Source: an uncultured Clostridia bacterium (GTDB lineage Bacteria; Bacillota; Clostridia; Oscillospirales; Ruminococcaceae). Taken from it: a stretch of DNA of 64,000 nucleotides. The DNA is taken from the NCBI GenBank assembly GCA_947589185.1, contig CANQCK010000001.1:372001-436000 (forward strand), written 5' to 3'. Made by a program: the position numbers and the translations under genes. The notes under the pieces were generated by a model. That model was not told where the DNA came from, searched no databases, and saw only the letters and a list, made by a program, of their open reading frames with translations. Positions 53,998 to 62,562 of this stretch are shown in pieces; the first letter of the stretch is position 1; each line of letters starts with the position of its first letter.

Positions 53998-55166
53998 TAT
54001 ATGTCCTCCTTGTCTTTCATCTTTATTTCTTTAATATAATCTATTATTCTGTCTGTTGATTTTCCGTCGCAAGCGGTCATATACCTATCAATAAAACATT
54101 GCATTTTACTTTCATCAAAATGTGAGACGGCTTTTTCAACAGTCTCCAATGTAAGGCTCTCCGCATCAATGATAACTTCACCGGGCAAACTGTTTATATC
54201 AATATAAAAACCACGTTGAGATTTGTATTGTTCTAAATCCGGTGCAAATATTAATATCGGCTTTTTGAACAACGCGTATTCATATATCACCGATGAATAG
54301 TCTGTGATAAGCAAATCAGCAACAGCAAAAAGCATTTCAGTCGGAATATCCGACTCAGTATTCGCAATAACAGACTTCTTAATGTGCGGATGTTGTTTTG
54401 TTATAAAGTACCACTCTCCGCTTTTTGAAAGCTCATCAGCCAGTCTTGCAGAAGCATCACTGCCCTCTGTGTAAGGATTCGCAGGATTTCCTCTAAAAGT
54501 AGGTGCCCATAGCACAATCCTTTTACCCTCTGCATTTGGGTTCTCTTTATAAAATCTTTCTTTCGACCTTTCTATAAAATCTTCATTAAAATACATATCT
54601 GTACGGCTTACTCCAAGAGCTTTGAAAACGCTCTTGTCAAGCCTCATAGCACTTGAAAAGTGTTCAATGCACTCTTCTGACGAAACAGTTACTAAATCGT
54701 AATTCTTATAAACATTTCCTTTATAATATTTAGGAATATCCCCAGCCGTATCATATCCGAATTTCTTAAATGCTCCGCAGGCATGCCAAAGCTGAATAAC
54801 AGCAGTACCCTTTCTCTTTGCACAGGCGGAAACCGGCAGAAAATTATCGCAGATGAAAACAAATTCAGCTTTTGCATATAGTTTCATAAACTTAATTGAG
54901 TATATAAGGCTTTTGACGCTTCCTGCACTGTTAAAATCGTGATAAAATTCTAAAACCGTAAAATTATTATCGCTTTTAATTCTGTTTAAAATACCCTCCA
55001 TACTTACTGGACATTTATTATGATGAGCGTCTGCGAAAATTACCAGGTCCTCTTTTATTGGTCTTAATCTTGAAAGAAAATAAACAATCGGCAGTATGAT
55101 ATTCTGAACAGCCATTTTTAAACACTGCTTTAGAAAAAATTTAATATCATCACCTGCTTTTCTCAA
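53997..55166 (-). CDS. CDP-polyol phosphate transferase (TarL/TagF-like), first gene of the cluster
   Basis: 389 residues. One membrane-associating N-terminal helix (QNIILPIVYFLSRLRPI), then the Glyphos_transf domain: VIQLWHACGAFKKFGYD, LVTVSSEECIEHFSSAM, VLWAPTFRGNPAN, FITKQHPHIKK, LLITDYSSVIYEYALFKKP. It is the first gene of the minus-strand polymer cluster, behind a near-consensus promoter. In other species this position is held by a ribitol-phosphate primase or polymerase; which one cannot be told here. Confidence 0.83.
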   Translation of the reverse strand: MRKAGDDIKFFLKQCLKMAVQNIILPIVYFLSRLRPIKEDLVIFADAHHNKCPVSMEGILNRIKSDNNFTVLEFYHDFNSAGSVKSLIYSIKFMKLYAKAEFVFICDNFLPVSACAKRKGTAVIQLWHACGAFKKFGYDTAGDIPKYYKGNVYKNYDLVTVSSEECIEHFSSAMRLDKSVFKALGVSRTDMYFNEDFIERSKERFYKENPNAEGKRIVLWAPTFRGNPANPYTEGSDASARLADELSKSGEWYFITKQHPHIKKSVIANTESDIPTEMLFAVADLLITDYSSVIYEYALFKKPILIFAPDLEQYKSQRGFYIDINSLPGEVIIDAESLTLETVEKAVSHFDESKMQCFIDRYMTACDGKSTDRIIDYIKEIKMKDKEDI

Positions 55167-55210
55167 AATTATGAAAATCTGGTTTTCTTTTCTAATGTAT
55201 ATACTATGTT

Positions 55211-55239
55211 ATTATACAACAATTTATATTATAAGTCAA
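55211..55239 (-). promoter_or_regulatory. Promoter of the teichoic-acid-like cluster
   Basis: Minus-strand TTGACT, 17-bp spacer, TATAAT, 45 bp before the first transferase start. The following 55,240-55,433 is AT-rich and holds a partial interspersed repeat motif (CCTGCCGCTATACA at 55,261). Confidence 0.75.
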
Positions 55240-55433
55240 CAAATTAGGATTATTTCCCTTGACCTGCCGCTATACATTGCTAACTGTGAATATTAATATC
55301 AACACTTGCATAAAAAATTGTTTAATACTCCGCTTAATATTATTTGAATTTTAATTTGATAAATACTTTAAATGAGTAAAAACACGCAAATACATACTGA
55401 ATCAAATAATATTATGTTATAAATTCAAATATA

Positions 55434-55462
55434 TTGACAAACGCAAAAAATCGGCATATAAT
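55434..55462 (+). promoter_or_regulatory. Consensus promoter of mgtE
   Basis: TTGACA, 17-bp spacer, TATAAT, both perfect, about 20 bp before the M-box. Confidence 0.85.
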
Positions 55463-55483
55463 AATTAATGTAAAAAGTAAATA

Positions 55484-55645
55484 ATTTCGGTAGGTGAGGC
55501 TACCACAGGGATAAGGGACGCTGCCGCGAAATGGTGGAGACACTGTTAGCTGGTCAACAGGAGATGTCGATTCAAGGCATAACCTAACGCAGTTCCAACG
55601 CAAAGATCCTAATGCCCTGCGAAGCTGAAGCTTGAACGTCTGTTG
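55484..55645 (+). ncRNA. M-box (ykoK-type) magnesium riboswitch
   Basis: The leader carries the conserved M-box segments in order: GGTAGGTGAGGCTACCAC, GGGACGCTGCCGCGAAATGG, GGTCAACAGGAGATGTCGA, AAGGCATAACCTAACGC and ATGCCCTGCGAAGCTGAAGC. The class folds around several Mg2+ ions and turns off magnesium-transporter expression when Mg2+ is plentiful. The next long gene is mgtE, which fits. The 3' boundary is approximate. Confidence 0.88.
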
Positions 55646-55678
55646 CAGATACAAACTTTTAAGGTATCTGTTTCAATT
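55645..55678 (+). terminator. Probable expression-platform terminator of the M-box
   Basis: CAGATAC / GTATCTG stem with an 11-base loop, followed by TTTCAATTTATT, directly after the riboswitch aptamer. Confidence 0.55.
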
Positions 55679-55766
55679 TATTGCATTCAATCTTCTGATA
55701 AGGTTCAAGCATTTCGCCTAAACCCTATCAAGGAGATTATTTTTATTTTAATTCAAAGGAGATGAG

Positions 55767-55847
55767 ATTATGGACAGCGGAAGTAATAATAAAAATTCAA
55801 AGCCGCGAGGGAAACTTATGCTTTTACGGACCTTAGCTGTCCATAAT
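55767..55847 (+). promoter_or_regulatory. 12-bp inverted repeat enclosing a short leader ORF
   Basis: ATTATGGACAGC (55,767-55,778) is the exact reverse complement of GCTGTCCATAAT (55,836-55,847). The left arm contains the start codon of the leader ORF, so pairing in RNA would hide that start, and pairing would be broken by ribosomes reading the ORF. Confidence 0.6.
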
Positions 55848-55856
55848 TTGATATAA
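55770..55856 (+). CDS. 28-residue possible leader peptide between M-box and mgtE
   Basis: ATG at 55770 has a good AAAGGAGATGAG ribosome-binding site. The peptide starts MDSGSNNKNSKPRGK and continues LMLLRTLAVHNLI, ending TAA at 55856, 49 bp before the mgtE start. It is polar and basic in the first half and hydrophobic at the end. It could be a regulatory leader peptide translated between riboswitch and transporter gene, or a chance ORF. It resembles nothing I recognise. Confidence 0.45.
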   Translation: MDSGSNNKNSKPRGKLMLLRTLAVHNLI

Positions 55857-55905
55857 GTCATACTCCGGCTATCCCGATTAAAATAAATTAAAGGAGGATA
55901 TGCCG

Positions 55906-57273
55906 ATGGATGAAAAAACACTTGAAGCTACTGCACTTGAGCTTATTGAAAATAAGCAGTATACAAAGCTGAAGGCATTTTTAAAAGATCAGAATCCGTA
56001 TGACGTTGCTTCTCTGATGGAAGAGATAAACGAGATGGATCTGACCCTTGTTTTCAGAATTCTTCCCAAAGATAATGCGTCTGAAATTTTCTCAAATCTA
56101 TCCAGCGAAATTCAGGAAAAGCTGATAAATTCTTTTTCCGAAAACGAGCTGCGAAAAGTGTTAGACGAACTGTTTCTTGACGATACTGTAGACCTTATCG
56201 AGGAAATGCCTGCAAACGTGGTATCAAGAATTTTAAAGAACACCGATTCTCAGACCAGAAAAAGAATAAACGAAGTCTTAAACTATCCTGATGACAGTGC
56301 GGGAAGTCTTATGACTATCGAATATGTTTTCTTTGCAAAAGATATGACCGTTGCCGACGCAATGAAAAAGATAAGGCAGGTCGGGGTTGTTAAGGAAACT
56401 ATATACACCTGTTATGTAACCGAATTTAGAAAACTCATTGGAACAGTCGAGCTTCTTGACCTTATCACTGCAGACGAGAACACAAAAATTGAAGAGATAA
56501 TGGATACCAACGTTATCTATGTGAACACCCACGACGATCAGGAAGAGGTCGCAAACACGATACGCAAATACGACCTTATGGCAATTCCCGTTGTAGACAA
56601 CGAAAACAGAATTGTCGGAATTATCACTGTAGACGACATTATCGACGTTATCCACGAGGAAACTACTGAGGATATTCAGAAGATGGCAGGTATTTCTCCT
56701 ACCGACGAATCATATTTCAATACCTCCGTTTTCTCCCACGCAAAAAGCAGAATACCCTGGCTCTTATTTCTTATGCTGTCGGCTACCCTTTCAGGTGCCG
56801 TTATAAACCACTATGAAAGCCTTTTGGTTTCAATACCCATACTATTTTCATTTGTTCCTATGCTGACAGGTACAGGAGGAAACTGCGGTTCGCAGTCATC
56901 TACTATAGTTATAAGAAGCCTTGCTATGGACGAAATTGAATTCAAAGACTTCTTTAAAGTTATGTTTAAGGAATTTCGGATAGCTCTGTTAGTGAGCTTT
57001 GTTTTAGCAGCGGTAAACGGCGTAAGAATCTGGTTAGTATACAGAAACGACGCTGATATAAATTCCGCCCTGCTGGGTTTTGTAATCGGACTTTCAATCA
57101 TCGCCACAGTAGTCCTTGCAAAAACGGTAGGCTGTGTGCTTCCAATGATCGCAAAGAAGTTGCACTTTGACCCGGCAATTATGGCAGCACCTCTTATATC
57201 AACAATCGTAGACGCCTGTTCGGTATTTTTATACTGCAATATCGCAATAAAAATTTTTGATATTCTGGGATAA
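55906..57273 (+). CDS. mgtE: Magnesium transporter MgtE
   Basis: 455 residues from the second ATG (AGGAGG lies eight bases upstream; the ATG at 55900 is only two bases from it). Domains: an N-terminal superhelical domain (ENKQYTKLKAFLKDQNPYDV), two CBS domains (ETIYTCYVTEFRKLIG, VIYVNTHDDQEEVANTIR), a connecting plug helix and a five-helix transmembrane domain with LTGTGGNCGSQSSTIVIRSL, the selectivity region. It imports Mg2+ and is gated by cytoplasmic Mg2+; expression should be repressed by the upstream M-box. A strong terminator follows. Confidence 0.95.
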   Translation: MDEKTLEATALELIENKQYTKLKAFLKDQNPYDVASLMEEINEMDLTLVFRILPKDNASEIFSNLSSEIQEKLINSFSENELRKVLDELFLDDTVDLIEEMPANVVSRILKNTDSQTRKRINEVLNYPDDSAGSLMTIEYVFFAKDMTVADAMKKIRQVGVVKETIYTCYVTEFRKLIGTVELLDLITADENTKIEEIMDTNVIYVNTHDDQEEVANTIRKYDLMAIPVVDNENRIVGIITVDDIIDVIHEETTEDIQKMAGISPTDESYFNTSVFSHAKSRIPWLLFLMLSATLSGAVINHYESLLVSIPILFSFVPMLTGTGGNCGSQSSTIVIRSLAMDEIEFKDFFKVMFKEFRIALLVSFVLAAVNGVRIWLVYRNDADINSALLGFVIGLSIIATVVLAKTVGCVLPMIAKKLHFDPAIMAAPLISTIVDACSVFLYCNIAIKIFDILG

Positions 57274-57295
57274 AATTTTTTCAATATTACTTAGT

Positions 57296-57329
57296 AAAAC
57301 CACCGCAAAAGCGGTGGTTTTATTTTTTA
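57296..57329. terminator. Terminator of mgtE
   Basis: AAAACCACCGC / GCGGTGGTTTT hairpin with a four-base loop, followed by TATTTTTTAG, 23 bp after the stop. Confidence 0.88.
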
Positions 57330-57352
57330 GGTAAAAAATTCTTAAATAGGTC

Positions 57353-57381
57353 TTGACAACTAGGAAAACTTAGGTTATAAT
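57353..57381 (+). promoter_or_regulatory. Consensus promoter of ylxM-ffh-rpsP
   Basis: TTGACA, 17-bp spacer, TATAAT, both perfect, about 90 bp before ylxM. Confidence 0.85.
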
Positions 57382-57469
57382 ACATATTTGTAAAGGTTGT
57401 TTGCTTTACAATGATGTTGTTTACATCAGTTTTCAGCGTTTTCTAATAATTCAGAGGAGTTAGATTTCA

Positions 57470-57892
57470 ATGGCAAAAAATCTTGATATAACCATACTGA
57501 TTGATATTTACGGTTATATGCTTACAGATAAGCAAAAAAACGCACTTGAACTCTATTACTTTGATGATTTGTCACTAGCTGAAATCGCCGAAAATCTGGG
57601 AATAACGAGGCAAGGCGTTCGTGACAGCATTAAGCGGGGCGAGGAAACTCTTATCGACCTTGAAGAACGTCTGGGCTATCTTAAAAAGATAAGGAAGTAC
57701 GACGACTTTATAAAAAATTTAAAAGAACAGACAAAGCTGATCATTGAAGAATGCAAGACAATCAGCTTTACAAGAGGAATAGTCGCAAGAAGCGAGGCTA
57801 TAATCGGTTATATAGACCAAAACAGCAATCTTTTTGAGATTGAAGAAAATACTGATGCTCCAAAAGAGAGCGGATTTCGGATTGTAAGGTAA
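57470..57892 (+). CDS. ylxM: YlxM/UPF0122 family protein (SRP-associated, HTH)
   Basis: 140 residues. The N-terminal half is a sigma-70 region 4-like helix-turn-helix: LTDKQKNALELYYFDDLSLA then EIAENLGITRQGVRDSIKRG. The C-terminal half is a coiled coil (LKEQTKLIIEECKT). YlxM-type proteins are encoded directly before ffh in Firmicutes and modulate the signal recognition particle; here ffh starts 131 bp downstream. A degenerate interspersed repeat and ATTATCAACTGTCAATTATT lie in that gap. Confidence 0.9.
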   Translation: MAKNLDITILIDIYGYMLTDKQKNALELYYFDDLSLAEIAENLGITRQGVRDSIKRGEETLIDLEERLGYLKKIRKYDDFIKNLKEQTKLIIEECKTISFTRGIVARSEAIIGYIDQNSNLFEIEENTDAPKESGFRIVR

Positions 57893-58023
57893 ATCACCGT
57901 TGGTTCTGCTGACTTTGAGGGGTCGATAGGCTTTGCTCACAGCGGGCTTAACAGACTTTACTTTGTACGACGAACAAATATCTATATTAAATTATCAACT
58001 GTCAATTATTTAAGGAGATTATT

Positions 58024-59430
58024 ATGGCGTTTGAAGGTCTTTCAGAAAAATTAAACGGCGTTTTCAAGCGTCTGAAAAATAAAGGTAAGCTGAACGAGTC
58101 GGACGTTAAAACAGCAATGCGAGAAGTCAAAATGGCTCTGCTTGAAGCCGACGTCAGCTACAAAGTAGTCAAGGATTTTGTATCAAAGGTTTCAGAGCGT
58201 GCTGTCGGCGAGGAGGTTTTAAACAGCCTTACTCCGGCACAGCAGGTCATAAAAATAGTAAACGACGAGCTTATAGCTTTGATGGGAGAGTCTAACGCAA
58301 AAATAAACTTTCCAAACAAACCTCCGTGTATCGTTATGATGTGCGGACTTCAGGGAAGCGGTAAAACTACTCACTCGGCAAAGCTGGCAAAATACTTTAA
58401 AGAAAAACAAAGCAAACGTCCGCTGCTTGTTGCCTGTGACGTTTACCGTCCTGCCGCTATCGACCAGTTAAAAATCGTCGGTGAAAAGGCAGGAGTTCCT
58501 GTTTTTGAAATGGGACAGATCAACCCGAGAAAAATCGTAAAGGAAGCCTTAAAGCACGCAGGCGATCACGGAAACGACCTTGTTCTGCTAGATACCGCAG
58601 GACGGCTTCATATAGACGAAGAGCTTATGAAAGAGCTTTCCGATATAAAGAAAATCGCAGAACCTGATGAGATTATACTCGTTGTAGACGCAATGACCGG
58701 ACAGGATGCAGTTAATGTTGCCGAGAGCTTTGATAAAACACTCGGTATAGACAGCGTAATTTTAACAAAGCTCGATTCTGATACAAGAGGAGGAGCAGCA
58801 CTTTCTGTTCTGGCTGTTACGGGCAAGCCGATAAAGTTTGTCGGAATCGGCGAAAAGCTGGACGAATTTGATGTGTTCCACCCCGAGCGAATGGCGTCAC
58901 GAATTCTCGGAATGGGCGATATGCTCACGCTTATTGAAAAAGCGTCTGAAACTGTTGATGAAGAGGACGCTAAGCGTCTTGCAAAAAAAGTTAAGGACAG
59001 AGGAAGCTTTGACCTTAATGATCTTTTAGAACAGCTTAAGCAGATTCAGAAAATGGGTTCAATAAGGTCTCTGATAGGAATGATTCCCGGTCTGGGAAAT
59101 CAAATCAAAGACGCAGACATAGACGAAAAGCAATTCACACGGCTTGAAGCAATAATCCAGTCTATGACGTCAAAAGAAAGAGAAAAGCCAAACATTATAA
59201 ATCCCAGCCGAAAACGCAGGATAGCTTTGGGAAGCGGAACAAAAGTTGAGGACGTAAACCGTCTGCTGAAGCAGTATGAGCAAATGAACAAAATGATGAA
59301 ACAGATGTCGGGAATGGCAAAAGGAAAAATGGGCAGAAAGAAAATGCGGAACCTGCTCGGCGGAATGGGCGGAGGTATGCCTGGAATTCCCGGAAACAAC
59401 GGATATCACGGAAGCGGAATGCCGTTTTAG
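58024..59430 (+). CDS. ffh: Signal recognition particle protein Ffh
   Basis: 468 residues. N-terminal helical bundle, the GTPase domain with G1 CGLQGSGKTTHSAKLA, G3 LLDTAGRLHIDEEL and G4 LTKLDSDTRGGAALS, and a methionine-rich M domain (EQMNKMMKQMSGMAKGKMGR) ending in Gly/Met repeats. Ffh with SRP RNA targets nascent membrane proteins to FtsY. The order ylxM, ffh, rpsP, khpA is the conserved Firmicutes arrangement. No SRP RNA gene is seen in the window. Confidence 0.95.
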   Translation: MAFEGLSEKLNGVFKRLKNKGKLNESDVKTAMREVKMALLEADVSYKVVKDFVSKVSERAVGEEVLNSLTPAQQVIKIVNDELIALMGESNAKINFPNKPPCIVMMCGLQGSGKTTHSAKLAKYFKEKQSKRPLLVACDVYRPAAIDQLKIVGEKAGVPVFEMGQINPRKIVKEALKHAGDHGNDLVLLDTAGRLHIDEELMKELSDIKKIAEPDEIILVVDAMTGQDAVNVAESFDKTLGIDSVILTKLDSDTRGGAALSVLAVTGKPIKFVGIGEKLDEFDVFHPERMASRILGMGDMLTLIEKASETVDEEDAKRLAKKVKDRGSFDLNDLLEQLKQIQKMGSIRSLIGMIPGLGNQIKDADIDEKQFTRLEAIIQSMTSKEREKPNIINPSRKRRIALGSGTKVEDVNRLLKQYEQMNKMMKQMSGMAKGKMGRKKMRNLLGGMGGGMPGIPGNNGYHGSGMPF

Positions 59431-59490
59431 TATTTAAGTTAATTATTGCAATAGCATAATTTATATATTTTGTTTTGGAGGTGAAATTAA

Positions 59491-59733
59491 ATGGCAGTTA
59501 AAATCAGACTCAGAAGGATGGGTGCTAAGAAGGCTCCTTTCTACCGTATTGTTGTTGCTGATTCAAGATACCCAAGAGACGGTAGATTTATTGAGGAAAT
59601 CGGTTATTACGATCCTACTAAAGAACCGTCTGTTGTAAGTGTTGACGGCGAAAAAGCTAAATCATGGATTGCAAACGGTGCTCAGCCGACAGATACAGTT
59701 AAAACACTGTTAAAGAAAAACGGTATACTTTAA
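59491..59733 (+). CDS. rpsP: 30S ribosomal protein S16
   Basis: 80 residues: [20 protein letters not shown], then [20 protein letters not shown], the unmistakable S16 start, with normal length. GGAGGTG precedes the ATG. Lies 60 bp after ffh. Confidence 0.96.
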   Translation: MAVKIRLRRMGAKKAPFYRIVVADSRYPRDGRFIEEIGYYDPTKEPSVVSVDGEKAKSWIANGAQPTDTVKTLLKKNGIL

Positions 59734-59761
59734 AATCTAACAAAGGCAGGAGTTTACACAA

Positions 59762-59842
59762 ACCCCACATAACAACATCTATTACTTATCCTGCTTTTTA
59801 AGCCTGCCGCAAATATCTGCGGAGGCTTTCTCTCGGTGGGGT
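59762..59842 (+). promoter_or_regulatory. Structured leader between rpsP and khpA
   Basis: An outer pairing CCCCAC (59,763-59,768) / GTGGGG (59,836-59,841) encloses a hairpin GCCTGCCGCA / TGCGGAGGC (59,802-59,826) followed by TTTCTCTC. This may be a weak terminator or attenuator that sets khpA expression; it could also be an interspersed-repeat relic. Confidence 0.45.
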
Positions 59843-59859
59843 GTTAAGGAGAAGATATT

Positions 59860-60102
59860 ATGAAAGAGCTGCTAAAAACAATAGTCGATGAGCTTGTTGA
59901 AGATAAAAGCTCAGTAGAAGTTATTGAAGACGAACCTAATGATGAAGGCATTATAACCTATCATCTTCACGTTGCACCTGAAGATATGGGAAGAGTTATT
60001 GGAAAACAAGGAAGAATTGCCAAAGCTATCCGTATAGTAATGCGTGCAAAAGCTACAAAAGAAGGAAAGAAAATCATGGTTGAAATTGAGGATAAAGACT
60101 GA
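59860..60102 (+). CDS. khpA: KH-domain RNA-binding protein KhpA
   Basis: 80 residues, a single KH domain with the GxxG loop in MGRVIGKQGRIAKAIRIVM. KhpA (YlqC) binds RNA, often with KhpB/EloR, and affects cell elongation and small RNAs. It follows rpsP as in other Firmicutes, where rimM and trmD come next; here they do not, and a terminator follows. Confidence 0.93.
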   Translation: MKELLKTIVDELVEDKSSVEVIEDEPNDEGIITYHLHVAPEDMGRVIGKQGRIAKAIRIVMRAKATKEGKKIMVEIEDKD

Positions 60103-60130
60103 TTTTCGCACAAATTGAAATTGAAAATTT

Positions 60131-60172
60131 AGCATCAACTCTGTTTTTATAAATGGTTTTGATGCTTTTTTA
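60131..60172 (+). terminator. Terminator of the ffh-rpsP-khpA operon
   Basis: AGCATCAA / TTGATGCT stem followed by TTTTTTATT, 30 bp after the khpA stop. Confidence 0.75.
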
Positions 60173-60224
60173 TTGAAATTAAAATATACAGTTAAAACTA
60201 TACACTCGTATTCAGGAGATAATT

Positions 60225-60971
60225 ATGAACAGACAGGCTTTTTTAAACGCTTGCGACAAGGTAGTCGGAAATAAGCGAGACAGAAAAGGTATAGGCACAC
60301 TAAGCGAAAAAACGATGCACGCAGTCTTAAAAGAATATTACCAGCCCTTTTCTGACAGTCAGGAAGTTAAAATAGGAAACTTCGTCGCTGACATAGTGAG
60401 CGAAACGGGCATTATAGAAATTCAGACCCGCTCATTCTACAGACTCATAAAAAAACTCGACTGCTTTTTGGAATTCTGTGATGTAACTGTCGTTACTGCC
60501 CTTCCCGCTGTTAAATATCTTTCGTGGCTCGACCCTGAAACAGGAGAATTTACAAACCGCAGAAAATCCCCTCATAAGGCAACTATTTATGACGCAATTC
60601 ACGAGCTTTACTCTATTAAGTATGCACTTGACAATCCCAGAATGCATCTCAGACTTTTACTTTTAGAGGTCGAGGATATAAGATACTTAAACGGCTGGTC
60701 GAAAAACAAAAAGCGTGGCTCATCAAGGTGCGACAGAATACCTATTGATATTATTGACGAGGTAGAATTCAACTGCATTGACGACTACAGACAATTTATT
60801 CCCGAAAATCTTCCTAAGATGTTCACATCTAATGATTTTGCAGAATATGCAAAAATCGACCGTAGTACCGCTCAGACAACTCTTAATATTCTTTCCTACC
60901 TTGAGCTTGTAGATAAGGTCGGTAAATCCGGCAATACATTTATTTATGCAGTTAGAAAAAACAAATTCTAA
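60225..60971 (+). CDS. Conserved protein of unknown function, nuclease-like core plus winged-helix C-terminus
   Basis: 248 residues. I do not recognise a named family. The N-terminal half has the pattern KIGNFVADIVSETGIIEIQT, in which D...E.Q on adjacent strands is reminiscent of PD-(D/E)XK nuclease folds, followed by TVVTALPAVKYLSWLDPETG. The last 60 residues (FTSNDFAEYAKIDRSTAQTT onward) look like a winged helix-turn-helix. A basic patch (KNKKRGSSRCDR) lies between. This suggests a DNA-acting protein. It stands alone after the khpA terminator, with GGAGAT before its ATG. Confidence 0.6.
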   Translation: MNRQAFLNACDKVVGNKRDRKGIGTLSEKTMHAVLKEYYQPFSDSQEVKIGNFVADIVSETGIIEIQTRSFYRLIKKLDCFLEFCDVTVVTALPAVKYLSWLDPETGEFTNRRKSPHKATIYDAIHELYSIKYALDNPRMHLRLLLLEVEDIRYLNGWSKNKKRGSSRCDRIPIDIIDEVEFNCIDDYRQFIPENLPKMFTSNDFAEYAKIDRSTAQTTLNILSYLELVDKVGKSGNTFIYAVRKNKF

Positions 60972-61021
60972 CCTGAACGATTATACACATTTACCAATTA
61001 AATTAAATTTTTAAAAAGCCC

Positions 61022-61050
61022 TTTTCAAAAGTCGCATTATTTGTTATAAT
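61022..61050 (+). promoter_or_regulatory. Possible promoter of the dacF-like gene
   Basis: TTTTCA, 17-bp spacer, TATAAT, about 70 bp before the start. Confidence 0.5.
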
Positions 61051-61118
61051 GTATTAGTCTAATATTGATGTGTTAAACGTATAATGTTTTTAGTATTTTA
61101 ATTTTTGAGGGATACATA

Positions 61119-62507
61119 ATGAATAAACTTTTTAAATATAATAAAACCCATAGAGTGCTTAAAAAAATAGTTTTATTTGCAACGTCTATAACTATAGGCT
61201 TTTCAGCGGCGTCATACTCATTGGCAATTTCAGGTTCGGCTTATGATTTTACTCCCGACGCTGAGGGCGTAAGACTGACTTCAGAAGCCGTTTATATGGA
61301 AAACCTTGACGCTGAAGACGTTATTTTGAACAAAAATGCAGACGTACAATATGCTCCTGCATCGCTTACTAAAATAATGACCTGCGTTTTAGTACTTGAT
61401 GAGTTTAAAGACGATGTTGAAGGTCTTAAAAAGACAAAGGTCTCCGCTGGAAGCGAGGCTTTTAAAGAACTTGAAAACACTTTTGCCTCAACCGCCGGAA
61501 TAGAAAAAAATGAAAAACTGAGTTATTACGATCTGCTTTGTGCATTGATGATCCCGTCCGCCTGCGAAGCGGCGAACATAATTGCAGTAAACATCGGCGG
61601 TTCGCTTGACGGCTTTGTTGAAATGATGAACGCCAAAGCTGGTTCGCTAGGAATGAAGAACACAGTCTATTACAACGCACACGGTCTTGACCTTAACGGA
61701 AACGTAAATATGACGACCTGCCGCGATCAGGCTATTCTCTGCAAATATGCAATCAACAACTACCCTATTTTTACTGAGATAACCTCAAAGTACAGCTACA
61801 CGCTGTCAAACGGCACAACTGTCGTAAATACAAACGCTCTGCTTGATGAAACGTCAGACTATTACTACGGTTATGTAAACGGTATCAAAACAGGCTTTTA
61901 CGACGAAGCAGGAAGATGTTTGGCGTCGGTCGCAACGAAAAACGGTTATACATATCTTATAGTTTCGATGAAAGCCCCTGCAAAGGACAAAAACGGCAAC
62001 GATGTAATGTATAGCTGTCAGGATCACAAAAAGCTCTATATGTGGGCTTATGAAAATCTTGATTACAGCGTTTTTGTCGAGGAAAATGAAGAAATAACCG
62101 AAGCAAAAGTACTGTATGGTAAAGGTGCGGATTTTGTTACGCTGAAGCCTGCAAATGAGGTTTCAAAAATCTGGCTTAATTCAATTGATATGAACGAAGT
62201 CGAGCGAAAAATAACTGTGGACGAAAATATTGTGGCACCTGTCTATAAAAACGACACTCTGGGTACTCTTGAGCTTATTTATGAGGGTGAAACAATAGGC
62301 TCGGTAAAGCTGGTTGCAACAAATGATATTCCCCGTGCCGCTGTTAAAGCGGAAGCCGCTGTTGCAAGTAAGTTTTTCTCCTCAAAGCAATTTAAAATTG
62401 CTTTGGTTATAATTATTTTTGCAGTTATAATTTATACCATTATATTTAAAGCAATAACTAAAAATAAGAACAGTCAAGAAAAAAAGGAAAATGAAAATAA
62501 AGAATAA
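61119..62507 (+). CDS. D-alanyl-D-alanine carboxypeptidase (S11, DacF-like)
   Basis: 462 residues. A signal peptide (IVLFATSITIGFSAASYSLA) precedes the S11 domain with SxxK in YAPASLTKIMTCVLV, SxN in MIPSACEAANIIAV, and KTG in YVNGIKTGFYDEAGR. A beta-rich PBP5-like C-terminal domain follows, then a C-terminal membrane helix (IALVIIIFAVIIYTIIFKAI) and a Lys/Glu tail. It trims the terminal D-Ala of peptidoglycan stem peptides outside the membrane. Monocistronic, with promoter and terminator. Confidence 0.9.
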   Translation: MNKLFKYNKTHRVLKKIVLFATSITIGFSAASYSLAISGSAYDFTPDAEGVRLTSEAVYMENLDAEDVILNKNADVQYAPASLTKIMTCVLVLDEFKDDVEGLKKTKVSAGSEAFKELENTFASTAGIEKNEKLSYYDLLCALMIPSACEAANIIAVNIGGSLDGFVEMMNAKAGSLGMKNTVYYNAHGLDLNGNVNMTTCRDQAILCKYAINNYPIFTEITSKYSYTLSNGTTVVNTNALLDETSDYYYGYVNGIKTGFYDEAGRCLASVATKNGYTYLIVSMKAPAKDKNGNDVMYSCQDHKKLYMWAYENLDYSVFVEENEEITEAKVLYGKGADFVTLKPANEVSKIWLNSIDMNEVERKITVDENIVAPVYKNDTLGTLELIYEGETIGSVKLVATNDIPRAAVKAEAAVASKFFSSKQFKIALVIIIFAVIIYTIIFKAITKNKNSQEKKENENKE

Positions 62508-62528
62508 TTTTTGATTAATATATACATA

Positions 62529-62562
62529 GAGACACATAGATTTTATATCTTTGTGTTTCATC
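62529..62562 (+). terminator. Terminator of the carboxypeptidase gene
   Basis: GACACATAGAT / ATCTTTGTGTT hairpin, 20 bp after the stop; imperfect copy of the hairpin at 62,775-62,811. Confidence 0.55.
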
